Of a DNA stretch of 64,000 bases, positions 42,573 to 51,864 are shown in pieces (the first letter of the stretch is position 1; the number at the start of each line of letters is the position of its first letter). Below the pieces are notes generated by a model that was not told where the DNA came from, did no database searches, and worked only from the letters and a program-made list of their open reading frames with translations. The DNA is taken from NCBI RefSeq assembly GCF_040222815.1, contig NZ_JAVKCH010000036.1:62001-126000 (forward strand), read 5' to 3'. The stretch comes from Imperialibacter sp040222815 (GTDB taxonomy: Bacteria; Bacteroidota; Bacteroidia; Cytophagales; Cyclobacteriaceae). Both the position numbers and the translations under genes were made by a program.

Positions 42573-43913
42573 TCATTCGATCACCTCCGTCGCTTTTAAT
42601 GAGGTTTCTGGCTTTTTCATTAGGCCCAGCACTTTTCCGATACTTCTCAAGTAGACACCGGGAATTTTTGCAAATGTGGAAACGATGCTGATGTCAGCCT
42701 CTTTTTTGAGTATTGTGCCGATCCAGATAAACCCTCCCAGCTCAGTAATGGCCATAGCAAGCGGAGCTCCCATCAGGCCAATGTTGCGCATGAGCAGGTA
42801 GCCAATGCCGATATTCAATATGCTGTTAACCAGTACAATGCGGAATGCCGTTTGAGGTTTTCCCATGGCGGTCACCATGCTGCCAAAGGCTGCGCCAAAA
42901 GGCGTTATGATGGTAGCCAGCAGAAGGTAAATGGCGAGTATGGACCAGGATTGCCTGTATTCTGGGCCGCTCACCAATTCCAGAATGAAAGGCGATAAGA
43001 AAACGCCTGTCAGTGCAAATGGAATGGTGAAGGCCAGAAGCTGGGCAATAGAGTCTTCGAATGTGTGTTTGGCTGCTTTGAGGTCGCCTTTGTTCACATG
43101 CATCACCAGACTGGGAAAAAGGATCGACTGGAAGGCATTGTTAGGCAAAAGGGCGATTTGTGAAAAACGTTGCGATACCCCCAGAAAGGCTGTCTGCTGA
43201 AGGCTGAGCAGCGCACTGGAGTAAAACAAACTTATCCTTGAGGACACCGCAGAAGTAGCTTCCCGCAGCATGGCGAAAAAGCCAAAATGACGGATCAACT
43301 TTAGGTTTTCCTTCGCAGTAGTCGACTTGGCGATTTGCTTGTAGGGAAGGAAGAACGAGGCAAAAATGCCGCCCGCTATGCTCCCGGCTCCCATGGTGGG
43401 CACCAGGTAAATGACTTCCGCTTTGTTCAGGTAGAGTAGAACGAACAAAACGATAATGGTGCAAAGGTTAAGTAGATTAGTAATAAATATCTCTTTGATC
43501 TGCAATTGGCTTCTCAGGAAAAAAACCTGCCAGCGAAACCATGCATTCGGAACGGCATAAAGTGGGTAGAAAAGCATAAACTTCCCCAGAGTAGTGCTCA
43601 GGAAAAAGCTTATCGCAACAATAACGAGGCTGGTGACGAGTTCGAAAGACAGCATCACGGTCAGGTTGGTCTTTAGTGAACTGTGGGCTGAGCTACCTGT
43701 TATGCCAGCGGTGCTTTTCACCATGGCCGACTGAATGAGGGCATCTCTGAGGCTGCCTGCCATGGCAAATATGGCGATGAACAGGAACCAGGCTCCTGTG
43801 TCTTCGGTACTATACATCCGGGTGATGGCTGCTACCAGGCCTATGCCCAGGGCGAACTCAATCCCGTTGTTTAGTAACGACCATATTTTATTTCTGAATG
43901 AAATCATTAGCAA
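42573..43913 (-). CDS. Wzx-like polysaccharide flippase
   Basis: 446 residues with about 12 membrane helices and the MATE/Wzx-type polysaccharide-synthesis fold (FALGIGLVAAITRMYSTED, GIASFF-type GGIFASFFLP, ALSLQQTAFLGVSQRFSQIA). It should flip the undecaprenyl-linked repeat unit across the inner membrane. It lies 17 bp after the polymerase gene and in the same operon as two glycosyltransferases. Length is normal for Wzx. Confidence 0.9.
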   Translation of the reverse strand: MLMISFRNKIWSLLNNGIEFALGIGLVAAITRMYSTEDTGAWFLFIAIFAMAGSLRDALIQSAMVKSTAGITGSSAHSSLKTNLTVMLSFELVTSLVIVAISFFLSTTLGKFMLFYPLYAVPNAWFRWQVFFLRSQLQIKEIFITNLLNLCTIIVLFVLLYLNKAEVIYLVPTMGAGSIAGGIFASFFLPYKQIAKSTTAKENLKLIRHFGFFAMLREATSAVSSRISLFYSSALLSLQQTAFLGVSQRFSQIALLPNNAFQSILFPSLVMHVNKGDLKAAKHTFEDSIAQLLAFTIPFALTGVFLSPFILELVSGPEYRQSWSILAIYLLLATIITPFGAAFGSMVTAMGKPQTAFRIVLVNSILNIGIGYLLMRNIGLMGAPLAMAITELGGFIWIGTILKKEADISIVSTFAKIPGVYLRSIGKVLGLMKKPETSLKATEVIE

Positions 43914-43930
43914 GTAAGCCTTTCATTGAA

Positions 43931-45409
43931 TTATGATTCAAATTTAGCTTGCTCAGCCTGCTCTTTCTGGTCAAAATCGATGGATCGAAACATAATGGCG
44001 GCAAACAGCCAGAAAAGCACGCTCATTGGAAAAACACCTACGACCTCCTGTCCCCATTCCACGACGAGTAGCGGGGCTATGGCGCAAATCATGCCGGAGA
44101 CAATGGCCTTGTAGCGTTTATTCTTCATTTTCCAGAAAAGGAAGGTGCCTTTTACAAGGATGTTGTAATACACATTTAGGAAGAAAAGCAAGCCTATCCA
44201 GCCCAACTCCACGGCCACACGGATCAAACCAGAGTCAGGTGGAAAGTTGGCCAGAAAGGTACCGGGTGAAAAACGCTGCCCCCACACACCCGTTGACCCT
44301 AACCCACCGCCAATGGGGTGCTTCAGGATCCAGGGGAAAATGATGGCCTTGTTGCGGGCACGGGTTTGGTAGGAGGCATCCTCTGATGCTTTGAAAGTAC
44401 TTTGAATCCGTTGAATGTGGTAGTTGTTGGTTGGCATTACGGCCACCGTCACCATCAGCGCACCGGCAAAGATTACCGAGTAGTAGAGTTTCTTGTTTCT
44501 TGAAAGCACCACCCACGCAAAGTAGAATATGGGAATGATGACATAGGCAGACCTGGTGCCGGAGTATACCATGCCCATCAGGGTGGCAAGAAAGGTAGCC
44601 AAAAGAAAGAGCCTGGTGAATGTGCCTTTGAAAGCTGTGAGCAGTGCCACACAAAGCATGGAAATGAAAGCCATCAATATTCCAAACTGGGCGGGAGATC
44701 CAATACTACCTATCGCTCTCCAGCGGCCGTAGTTGAAAACGAGGTGCATGACGTCGTGCCTAACCACGTAATTATACTCCCAACTGAAATAGCCGAAGTT
44801 GGCCTGCCAGATTCCCCAGCTGGCCGAAAACAATGAAAGCCCAAGGATGACAAACAGTAACCTGTACATCTTTTTGGGCGTGGTGAGCATGTCATAAGTA
44901 AGGAAAAACAGCATGAGATAACCCACGGCTGGCCTTATCACAAAGAACCAGGCTTGTCGTGAAGCCGCCATCGGATTGAATAGCTCAAAAACATTCATAC
45001 CCGCCCATAGCAAAATAGAAATGCCGAACGGACTTGAAAAGGTACTCCAATCCTTGTTGTATGTACTTCGGTAGAGCACACCCACCAGCATCGTAACGAT
45101 AACCACATCAAGCAAAATGCCCATGGGAATGCCTTCAAAAAGCCTGTTGGGGATGCTGACAAAAAAGGCCAGCCCCAGCATGATATAGATGCCGATTTCC
45201 GTTTTCCAAAGGGCAGATACGCCAATTGGCAGTGCTACTACGACCACAATAATGCCTAAGGCCACGATAATGCCTTTCGCCACCATTAGTTGGGCAACGA
45301 CGGGCACAAGACAAAGCCAGAGCACCCACTGCATCCATGGAGGAATACCTCCCTCACCCCGGATAAACCGGCCAAGAATAGTTCCTGAAGATGGAGAGAG
45401 GTTTTTCAT
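43931..45409 (-). CDS. Wzy-like O-antigen ligase/polymerase
   Basis: 492 residues, about 11 membrane helices. The O-antigen ligase domain is marked by MGMVYSGTRSAYVIIPIFYF and the large loop with GGGLGSTGVWGQRFSPG. By its place between flippase and Wzc-type genes it should polymerise the repeat units. Its start lies 37 bp after the GT2 gene at 45447. Confidence 0.9.
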   Translation of the reverse strand: MKNLSPSSGTILGRFIRGEGGIPPWMQWVLWLCLVPVVAQLMVAKGIIVALGIIVVVVALPIGVSALWKTEIGIYIMLGLAFFVSIPNRLFEGIPMGILLDVVIVTMLVGVLYRSTYNKDWSTFSSPFGISILLWAGMNVFELFNPMAASRQAWFFVIRPAVGYLMLFFLTYDMLTTPKKMYRLLFVILGLSLFSASWGIWQANFGYFSWEYNYVVRHDVMHLVFNYGRWRAIGSIGSPAQFGILMAFISMLCVALLTAFKGTFTRLFLLATFLATLMGMVYSGTRSAYVIIPIFYFAWVVLSRNKKLYYSVIFAGALMVTVAVMPTNNYHIQRIQSTFKASEDASYQTRARNKAIIFPWILKHPIGGGLGSTGVWGQRFSPGTFLANFPPDSGLIRVAVELGWIGLLFFLNVYYNILVKGTFLFWKMKNKRYKAIVSGMICAIAPLLVVEWGQEVVGVFPMSVLFWLFAAIMFRSIDFDQKEQAEQAKFES

Positions 45410-45446
45410 TTATCTTGCCAGAAGCTACCTCCTGAAAGGCAAATTC

Positions 45447-46673
45447 TTAAAGTTTGTGAGTTGTGTGGATAAACTTGCCATGGTTTTCCTTCTTGACACT
45501 TTTTGCAGCATTGAAAAGGTTGTTGAAAGCCAATTTTGGAAGCTGAAGGCCATGCTTTAATGCGGTTCCCAGCGCTTTCTGGCTAATGAGAAACAAGGCC
45601 ACAGCCAGTCCAAGAACGACCGCCGATGCGGTAAACAATGGCAAGTACAAAGGCCAGCTGCCAAAATAGGCATACCATCCGATTTCCAAAGCCGCCACCA
45701 TTGGCGTGATCACCACCTGAATAGACCTGGGCGGCCTCCAAAGTGTGATGAGATAGTCGAAAGCTGCCAGTCTTCGGTAAGTAAATGCCGCTGTAAGTAG
45801 TGTTTTGCCATGATAAAGGGCGTTGTAGTACTGCTCGCCAAACCATCTCAAGCGCTGAGGGTTGTGCGCTTCAAGGGCCGAAGTCTTTTCTTCGTAAAGC
45901 TCGCTGGCGGGCCAGTAGATAGTTCGTACATCCCGTTTGCGACTCAGCAACTGTACCATAAAGTTCTTATCGAAGCCAGGAGCTTTGGGGTCGAGGTCGT
46001 TGATGGCCTCTGAAAACAGCTCAGCTTCAATTAATGCGCCACTGCCACTGATTTCGATCATCATGCCCATATTTTGTTTCGCCTTGCGGAACATGGTGTC
46101 GTTTAGCGCTTCCGTGGTATTGTCGAAGAAAGCAACCGAGTTGTTTACCGACAAAGACGATCGTTTGCCCTGTATGATATCGTAGCTATCGTAAAGTGAT
46201 TCAGGAATATTGTTGAAATAGTCTTCGTCGAGCAGGTTGTCTTTGTCCACCAGCATAAGGAATTCAGGGCACCAGGTACCTTTGTCGCATTCGCAGTGAA
46301 TAGTATGGGTAATGTGTCGCAGTGCATGTTGATAGGAGTTACCGCCCAGGTGTCCAAAGCTCTTCTCTTCGACAAAAAAGCCTTTTGATTTTACAAAATC
46401 GGCATATTCGCTGTCAGCTTCCTGAAGCAATACATAAACGTGGATGTTCTTTCTTGCCTTGATAGCTTTTTCAATAGAATTAAGCACTTCCTTGAAAATG
46501 GGGCCAGGCTTGTAGGCTGGTAGCACAAGCAGCAGGTGTGGGTTGGTTAGGTTTTTATTTTCCCCCATTGCCTTCGGGTTGGCATATCCCAATACGATGA
46601 GCGCCAGCCAGTAAAGGCTGTAAAAGAGCAGGAAGAAGGCGATTGGGTACATTATAAACTGCATAGCTGTCAT
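45447..46673 (-). CDS. membrane glycosyltransferase family 2
   Basis: 408 residues. One N-terminal helix (about 5-30), a GT2 domain (about 45-290: LVLPAYKPGPIFKEVL, LMLVDKDNLLDEDYF as DxD, QRLRWFGEQYYNALYHG as a Q/RxxRW motif), and three C-terminal helices (about 310-375). The RLRW motif and membrane layout resemble processive synthases of the cellulose/hyaluronan type, but the domain is shorter. It lies only 5 bp after the Wzc-like gene. Confidence 0.87.
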   Translation of the reverse strand: MTAMQFIMYPIAFFLLFYSLYWLALIVLGYANPKAMGENKNLTNPHLLLVLPAYKPGPIFKEVLNSIEKAIKARKNIHVYVLLQEADSEYADFVKSKGFFVEEKSFGHLGGNSYQHALRHITHTIHCECDKGTWCPEFLMLVDKDNLLDEDYFNNIPESLYDSYDIIQGKRSSLSVNNSVAFFDNTTEALNDTMFRKAKQNMGMMIEISGSGALIEAELFSEAINDLDPKAPGFDKNFMVQLLSRKRDVRTIYWPASELYEEKTSALEAHNPQRLRWFGEQYYNALYHGKTLLTAAFTYRRLAAFDYLITLWRPPRSIQVVITPMVAALEIGWYAYFGSWPLYLPLFTASAVVLGLAVALFLISQKALGTALKHGLQLPKLAFNNLFNAAKSVKKENHGKFIHTTHKL

Positions 46674-46678
46674 TATTT

Positions 46679-48817
46679 CTAAAAGTCTCTTGTTATCAAT
46701 TTCTTGGTGATCCGTCTGATGAAGGTTCTTTTCTTGGGTATTTCGCCCAGGTAGTCTTCCATGTTCTCAACATCGACTCTGTTGAGCAACGTGCCCAGGA
46801 ACTGTAGCCTGGACTCCAATAGCATCTTCTCGACTCGCTGATCGACTTTGGTGATGATGCGATTAGCGCTGAATATATATAGCACGTGTTTAGAGAGTTC
46901 CATCCAGAAGCCTGCCTCAGCGCTGATGTTGATAGGGGAGGTGATCAGCACAACGAGGTCGTTTTCGGTTTTCATCTTATCCAGCGACTCTACAATTTTG
47001 GTTCTGTTTTTTATCAAACCATTGTTCTCCACCAAGGGCTTGAAGTCAATGAGAGACTCGTAGGTGTTCTCGTTCATCCAGTCGGCGTCAACAAAGGCGA
47101 CCTTTTTCCCGGAGCCTTCCAGCAGCGATTGAAGCTCCAGTGCGACGTAGTGCTTGCCTTCACCTGCCTGGCTGGAGGTTAGCATCAGTATGCCCTCATC
47201 GTCGAAGCATTTGCTCATGATCATTTGCAACAACTGAAGTATTTGCTGCTGATGTATGAGTTGAAGTGCTTTGGCTAGCTTTTTGTCTTTTTCCTTCGCT
47301 GTTATTCTTGGGAGGGCACCAATGACTGGCAGCGATGAACTTCTCTCAAATTTTTCCACACTGATGATGGATGCATCGAGCAACTGAATGATAATGAACA
47401 CAGCTGCCATTAACACGAAAACTGCGATACCACCGGCTGCCACTATAACAGGTCTCTTTGAAGGCTCCGGCTTAGTGGGAAGATATGGAGGGTCAATCAC
47501 CTCTATCATGTTCTCACCAGAGCTTGACTCCATGGTTTGGGTCAGGTTGAGCTTGTTTAGCAACACCAGATACACGTTTTGTGCCGTGCTTATCTCCTGC
47601 TCCAATGCCACTATGGTGGACTCAAACGGAGCGAATTTTTTAGAATACCCTGTGACCCTTTGGATTTCATTTTCAATGATGCTCAACACGTCGGCGTTGA
47701 TTTCTGTGTCAAGGTCATAGTTGAGGTACTTGCTGGCCAGCTCCAGCTGTATCCTGCTTGGGTCGTAGGGGCTCTTACCGGTCAGCTCTATGAGTTTCGC
47801 ATTGATAGCTTTTCTTGTGGTTTCCACATTGCTTTTCACCTGCGCCAGGGCTGCAGCATTGTTCTCCTCAAGACTAGTAGTAAGGACCTGACGGTTAAGT
47901 CTCTTCAGGTCTTCCTTTAGCTGCACAATTTCAGCGTTGGTGGTGAGGTCAAGCGAGAGGGCGTTGCCTGCTGCCACAGTGCTCAGTACTTCTGACTTAC
48001 CTTTCGCTGAGGAGCTCACCTTGGCCATCAGGTTGGCCCGGGTGCCTTCCAACTGCACCAGATACACCACAATGGCTTTGGTATGCTCGCCAAGGTTGAT
48101 GATGCTGTTTTCTACTTTGAAGTTTTCGAGTTTCTTGATTTTTTCATCAAGATCTGCTTTTGCTTTGTTCACTAGCCCTTCAATCAAGTCCTTATGACTC
48201 TTGATTTTGTTTTTGGCAATCTCACGGTTTTCATCGATCAGGGCCTCAATAAACAGGTTAGCTATTATTTGTGTCTTTTCAGGGATATGCTCTGAGAGCT
48301 CAAACTTCATGAAGTTGCTGTCCATGATGCGGTACGACATCACAATATCCTTCAGTCTTTCAATCTGTAGCTGATGGAAGTCGAGGTAGCTGGCGATGAG
48401 GGTGTCGGGAAACTGCTTGGGGCGCAATTGCTCATTGTTGTGCTCCATTTCATCCAGACGTTTCAGCACTTCCTCTCTGTTGGCAACAAGGCTTTCATTC
48501 CCAATTGAAAAAATGTTTCCATCTTCAAGACCTTTTCTTACTGCTTTGATCCTTACCCTTTCTATAGGTTTTTTTGACTTCAGCAGTTCCACAATGTTTT
48601 GGAATACCGTGTGGATCTGGTATTGCTTCATGTCCTCATCCGTAAGGCTGGTGCTTTTGCTTTCCTGTAGGTTGAGGTAGAGTTTCGCTTCTGTTTTGTA
48701 AGTCTTTTGGCCATTGGCCGTCATGTAGATGATCAACGCCATAGTTAGCCCAGGCACAAGCACAAGCTTAAGCCAGTGCTTCATTAATGTTCTGAGTATT
48801 GCTATTAGTTGGTCCAT
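46679..48817 (-). CDS. Wzc-like chain-length/export protein with degenerate kinase domain
   Basis: 712 residues. An N-terminal Wzz domain has helices at about 15-32 and 455-475 (VIVAAGGIAVFVLMAAVF) with a long periplasmic coiled coil between. The C-terminal BY-kinase-like domain keeps SSQAGEGKH (Lys at 555) and Walker A' VAFVDADW. The residue after the Lys is His instead of Ser/Thr, and there is no tyrosine cluster at the C terminus (ends RRITKKLITRDF). It therefore probably regulates chain length and export without autophosphorylation. Confidence 0.87.
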   Translation of the reverse strand: MDQLIAILRTLMKHWLKLVLVPGLTMALIIYMTANGQKTYKTEAKLYLNLQESKSTSLTDEDMKQYQIHTVFQNIVELLKSKKPIERVRIKAVRKGLEDGNIFSIGNESLVANREEVLKRLDEMEHNNEQLRPKQFPDTLIASYLDFHQLQIERLKDIVMSYRIMDSNFMKFELSEHIPEKTQIIANLFIEALIDENREIAKNKIKSHKDLIEGLVNKAKADLDEKIKKLENFKVENSIINLGEHTKAIVVYLVQLEGTRANLMAKVSSSAKGKSEVLSTVAAGNALSLDLTTNAEIVQLKEDLKRLNRQVLTTSLEENNAAALAQVKSNVETTRKAINAKLIELTGKSPYDPSRIQLELASKYLNYDLDTEINADVLSIIENEIQRVTGYSKKFAPFESTIVALEQEISTAQNVYLVLLNKLNLTQTMESSSGENMIEVIDPPYLPTKPEPSKRPVIVAAGGIAVFVLMAAVFIIIQLLDASIISVEKFERSSSLPVIGALPRITAKEKDKKLAKALQLIHQQQILQLLQMIMSKCFDDEGILMLTSSQAGEGKHYVALELQSLLEGSGKKVAFVDADWMNENTYESLIDFKPLVENNGLIKNRTKIVESLDKMKTENDLVVLITSPINISAEAGFWMELSKHVLYIFSANRIITKVDQRVEKMLLESRLQFLGTLLNRVDVENMEDYLGEIPKKRTFIRRITKKLITRDF

Positions 48818-48821
48818 GGTT

Positions 48822-49544
48822 TTATTGCTCTGAAGTGGCAGATGCAGCTTCAGTATCTGAGATCATGATTGAAATTTGTCGGCGGATTTTCCTTACTGCC
48901 AGTTCGGATTTGAGGACTGCTTCCTGGGTGAGGTTCATTCCATTCTGAATAAGCAGCACTTCTTCCATGCCTGCCTCACCTTTTCTGAATCGCTCTGTTA
49001 CCAGGGTCACCTGCTCACTTTGCGTTTGGTTGGCAGAGATTCTTAGCTGCGCAATGCCTAGTGCTTCCAGATAAGTGTAGAAAATGTCGATTACCTGGGA
49101 GCGAACAGCCTTTCGTTGGTTTTTTAAGGAGTTTTCGGCTCGCACAATATTGTATTCCGCTTTTCTTATGTAGCTACCACGATTGATGAATTTTTCAGGG
49201 TCAATACTAAGCGTCACCCCAAGGTTGGGGAGTACCCCGGCTGTAGTTACCGACTGGTTTTGGCCATCTACTGAAGTGTTTAGAGAGAAAAAGTTGATGC
49301 CCATTCTGAAGGTAGAAAGCCACTTGTTTTTTTCCTGCTTCACATTTTCGTACTGCTGGGCGAGTTCGGCGTCAAAGCTTTTGAGGTAGTAAGAATTGAC
49401 AAGTGCCAGATCGACCAGGCTGTCGATCGCCGCTTCGTTAGTAAGAAGCACCTCAACCAGCTCGATTTCCCTAGCCACGTCAATCTCTTGCTGAGCGAAA
49501 ACCGCCAAGGGAGAGAGTAAACATATAAAGATGAATAAGCGCAT
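48822..49544 (-). CDS. half-length TolC-family outer-membrane protein
   Basis: 240 residues, about half a standard TolC. A signal peptide ends VFAQ. Coiled-coil helices follow (LKSFDAELAQQYENVKQEKN, RKAEYNIVRAENSLKNQRKA, RFRKGEAGMEEVLLIQNGMN), the last being typical of TolC-family proteins. Since no Wza-type export protein with SLBB domains is present, it may form or support the outer-membrane exit for the polysaccharide. It lies 4 bp before the Wzc-like gene, so the two are co-translated. Confidence 0.78.
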   Translation of the reverse strand: MRLFIFICLLSPLAVFAQQEIDVAREIELVEVLLTNEAAIDSLVDLALVNSYYLKSFDAELAQQYENVKQEKNKWLSTFRMGINFFSLNTSVDGQNQSVTTAGVLPNLGVTLSIDPEKFINRGSYIRKAEYNIVRAENSLKNQRKAVRSQVIDIFYTYLEALGIAQLRISANQTQSEQVTLVTERFRKGEAGMEEVLLIQNGMNLTQEAVLKSELAVRKIRRQISIMISDTEAASATSEQ

Positions 49545-49564
49545 AACTAGTTTATTTGATAATA

Positions 49565-49572
49565 CAAATCTA
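49565..49572 (-). promoter_or_regulatory. TAnnTTTG -7 promoter element for the TolC-Wzc operon
   Basis: On the minus strand TAGATTTG matches the -7 consensus exactly, about 21 bp ahead of the ATG at 49544. With the terminator at 49735-49761 it suggests that the TolC-like gene opens a second transcription unit. No clear -33 element. Confidence 0.5.
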
Positions 49573-49734
49573 TAGCAGAGCGCTCCCTGATCGGGATTTA
49601 TTAGACGTTTGGAGGGGCGGAGCCGGTTAATGACAGAATCTGGCGATAATTGGATTTACAGGGATGTAGCATCATAGGCTCAAAAGAAAGTGAAGGTATT
49701 CTTCCAAAAAGGCTTTGCTTGTAGAGCAAAAAGA

Positions 49735-49761
49735 GAAAGGGAAACCAACAGTTTCCCTTTC
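49735..49761. terminator. intrinsic terminator after the LruC-domain gene
   Basis: GAAAGGGAAAC / GTTTCCCTTTC is a perfect 11-bp stem with a 5-base loop. It lies 35 bp after the LruC gene (minus strand) with an A-rich left flank, which divides the exopolysaccharide locus in two units. Confidence 0.85.
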
Positions 49762-49795
49762 ACACCATAAACCATGAATATTTAAAATTGAATCT

Positions 49796-51856
49796 TTACT
49801 TCTTTTTGTAAAGCTTATTGGTGTTTCTGTAGCCCGGCTTGTCCACGTACCAGTCCATATAGCTGAAACCACTGCTTCTGGCCCATTGGTTGAGGTTGAT
49901 GTATGACTCCCTCACATCTCCACCTTCAACCGGGTAGTCGAAAGCTATAGGAAGATTCATCGCCCATGGCAGCTCCTCTTTTGATCTATAGTAGATGCCT
50001 CTGGATGGATCCGAATTGTCATTCTCCGTCCCAAAGTAGCTGTGATCAGCAAGGTCAGTTGGCTCATACCCCGGCATGTGAATTTCACGGCCTCTTTCCT
50101 GATTGATGAACAGAAATGGGTTGTAGGGCGCTGACCCCAACTCCGCAAAGGTAACAGGTCTTGTAAAGGTGACAAGATTTCGGATGGTGTCGGGAGCCAC
50201 AAAGCTGTTGGCTTGTATGGTATTGATAATACCCGAGGTTGGAAAACCACCATGAACCTTGTCGGACACAATAATTGTGGCTTTTGATTGGCCCTGTTCG
50301 GTGCCATTGGCACTTAGCGTAACAGCTGAGCCATGAAGTTCGCTGCCGGTTACGCTTGCAACCAGGCCGGATGCTATTTTGGTAGAAAACCCAAACCCAT
50401 TCTGATAGCTTGCCCCAATGGCCTTGATCACGAATTCTGATTTCAGGTTAGTGATTTTATTGTTGGCGTCAGCGAATTGGGTGAACCGATAATCTACTAC
50501 GAAATCGTTGAAATCGTAGTCGCCATAGCCGGGCCACCTGTCTTCGAAAGTAAAGGTGCCGTATGCCTCCGATGAAGGATAGTCGTATTTATAGGCATAA
50601 GCCGGGTCATCAGGAAACTCGTCGTAAACATTGCTTACACCATCTCCGTCGTCGTCGCCGGGCTTGTCAATTGGCTTAACGTTTTCAGTACTGATGGCTG
50701 TTATTGGATTTGAAGTGATGTAAAAAACAGCGTCGTTGAAATCGTCGTCGCTTCCGGTTGCTCTATTCAAGTCTTCAAAACCAATGACAAAAAGCTCATT
50801 TTCCTCATCATAAAGTGTGACGGTGTGTTGTTTCAATGAAGCATCAGCTTCAGGGTTGAGGTGGCTATGTGAGTAGTACCTGTTGGCATTCTCTTTTATT
50901 GTAGAGGTTGAGCTATCGAATCCATCGGCTATCAGCACAAACCCAATAGACGTTCCTGAATTAAATGTTCCCAGGTGAATTTTGTCGCCGGACTTCAATG
51001 GCCCACCTGACCCGTGAAGAGAGGCATTTGGAAAGCCGATATAGAGTGTCTCGATGTCACTTGGCTCTGAGGGAGGATTGCCAGTGGGGTAAGTGTAAAA
51101 ACCCAAAGTGTTTAAGAACCCTGCACCTTCAGTCACGAAGGTCATCCACACATCGGCCTCCGATGTCACATTGAGGTTGGTTTCTGTCCCTTCAGCGAGA
51201 TAACCGGGATGGTAGGATGGTACTGGCTGCCTTTCCGGCAGAGAAGCATTGATAAACTCTAGGGCTCTATGTTTAATTTTGTCTTTCTGAAGCAGATAGT
51301 CAGGCTTTCCATCCTTTCTAAAGGATCCTAGGGCTGTTAGTGTTGCTGCTGCCATTCTTCCACCTGAATTATCCACCGCTGTGCCATCCTGCACACTTTG
51401 ATTCGGCACTAGTTCGTCCGCTAAATAATCAAAGTCATGCTCAAATCCGGCAACGGTCACCTGCCCGTTAAAGCGCTCGACGGGAATCACCAGAAAGTCA
51501 GGAAGGCCAAGGTATGACAGCTCCATAACTACCTCAGTAAAGGTGTTGGGCATGCTGTACTCAGTTTCAAAATTGCCGGTTTGATCGGTAAAGCCCTTCA
51601 GGATGATCACTCCATTGTCGAGAGGTGACTTGTCCCAGAGTGTAATCTTAACTCCTTTGTGCGGGCTGCCTTCCTCATCTGTTAGTTTGATGCGAATGGC
51701 CTTTGTAGTCACATTCGAAAAGTCCAGGTCGTAGGTGTTTGCTGACGAATTGCCAGGCCCACCGTCAAACTCTTTGACACAACCCGTCAGCAGGGTTGCT
51801 CCAAACAGAAAGGTAATTACATCGATACTTTTAATTCTCATAGCTTTAATTTTCAT
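49796..51856 (-). CDS. LruC-domain lipoprotein
   Basis: 686 residues. A lipoprotein signal ends at Cys26 (FGATLLTGCVKEF); an in-frame Met at residue 6 is another possible start. Beta-rich domains follow, with Asp-rich motifs DDDFNDAVFYITSNP (about 375) and DDGDGVSNVYDEFPDDP (about 400, calcium-binding-like), then the LruC region GYGDYDFNDFVVDYRF (about 445). LruC proteins are outer-membrane lipoproteins of unclear role. Its place 8 bp from the initiating sugar transferase suggests a role in assembly or attachment of the polysaccharide at the surface. Confidence 0.86.
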   Translation of the reverse strand: MKIKAMRIKSIDVITFLFGATLLTGCVKEFDGGPGNSSANTYDLDFSNVTTKAIRIKLTDEEGSPHKGVKITLWDKSPLDNGVIILKGFTDQTGNFETEYSMPNTFTEVVMELSYLGLPDFLVIPVERFNGQVTVAGFEHDFDYLADELVPNQSVQDGTAVDNSGGRMAAATLTALGSFRKDGKPDYLLQKDKIKHRALEFINASLPERQPVPSYHPGYLAEGTETNLNVTSEADVWMTFVTEGAGFLNTLGFYTYPTGNPPSEPSDIETLYIGFPNASLHGSGGPLKSGDKIHLGTFNSGTSIGFVLIADGFDSSTSTIKENANRYYSHSHLNPEADASLKQHTVTLYDEENELFVIGFEDLNRATGSDDDFNDAVFYITSNPITAISTENVKPIDKPGDDDGDGVSNVYDEFPDDPAYAYKYDYPSSEAYGTFTFEDRWPGYGDYDFNDFVVDYRFTQFADANNKITNLKSEFVIKAIGASYQNGFGFSTKIASGLVASVTGSELHGSAVTLSANGTEQGQSKATIIVSDKVHGGFPTSGIINTIQANSFVAPDTIRNLVTFTRPVTFAELGSAPYNPFLFINQERGREIHMPGYEPTDLADHSYFGTENDNSDPSRGIYYRSKEELPWAMNLPIAFDYPVEGGDVRESYINLNQWARSSGFSYMDWYVDKPGYRNTNKLYKKK

Positions 51857-51864
51857 AAGGGTAT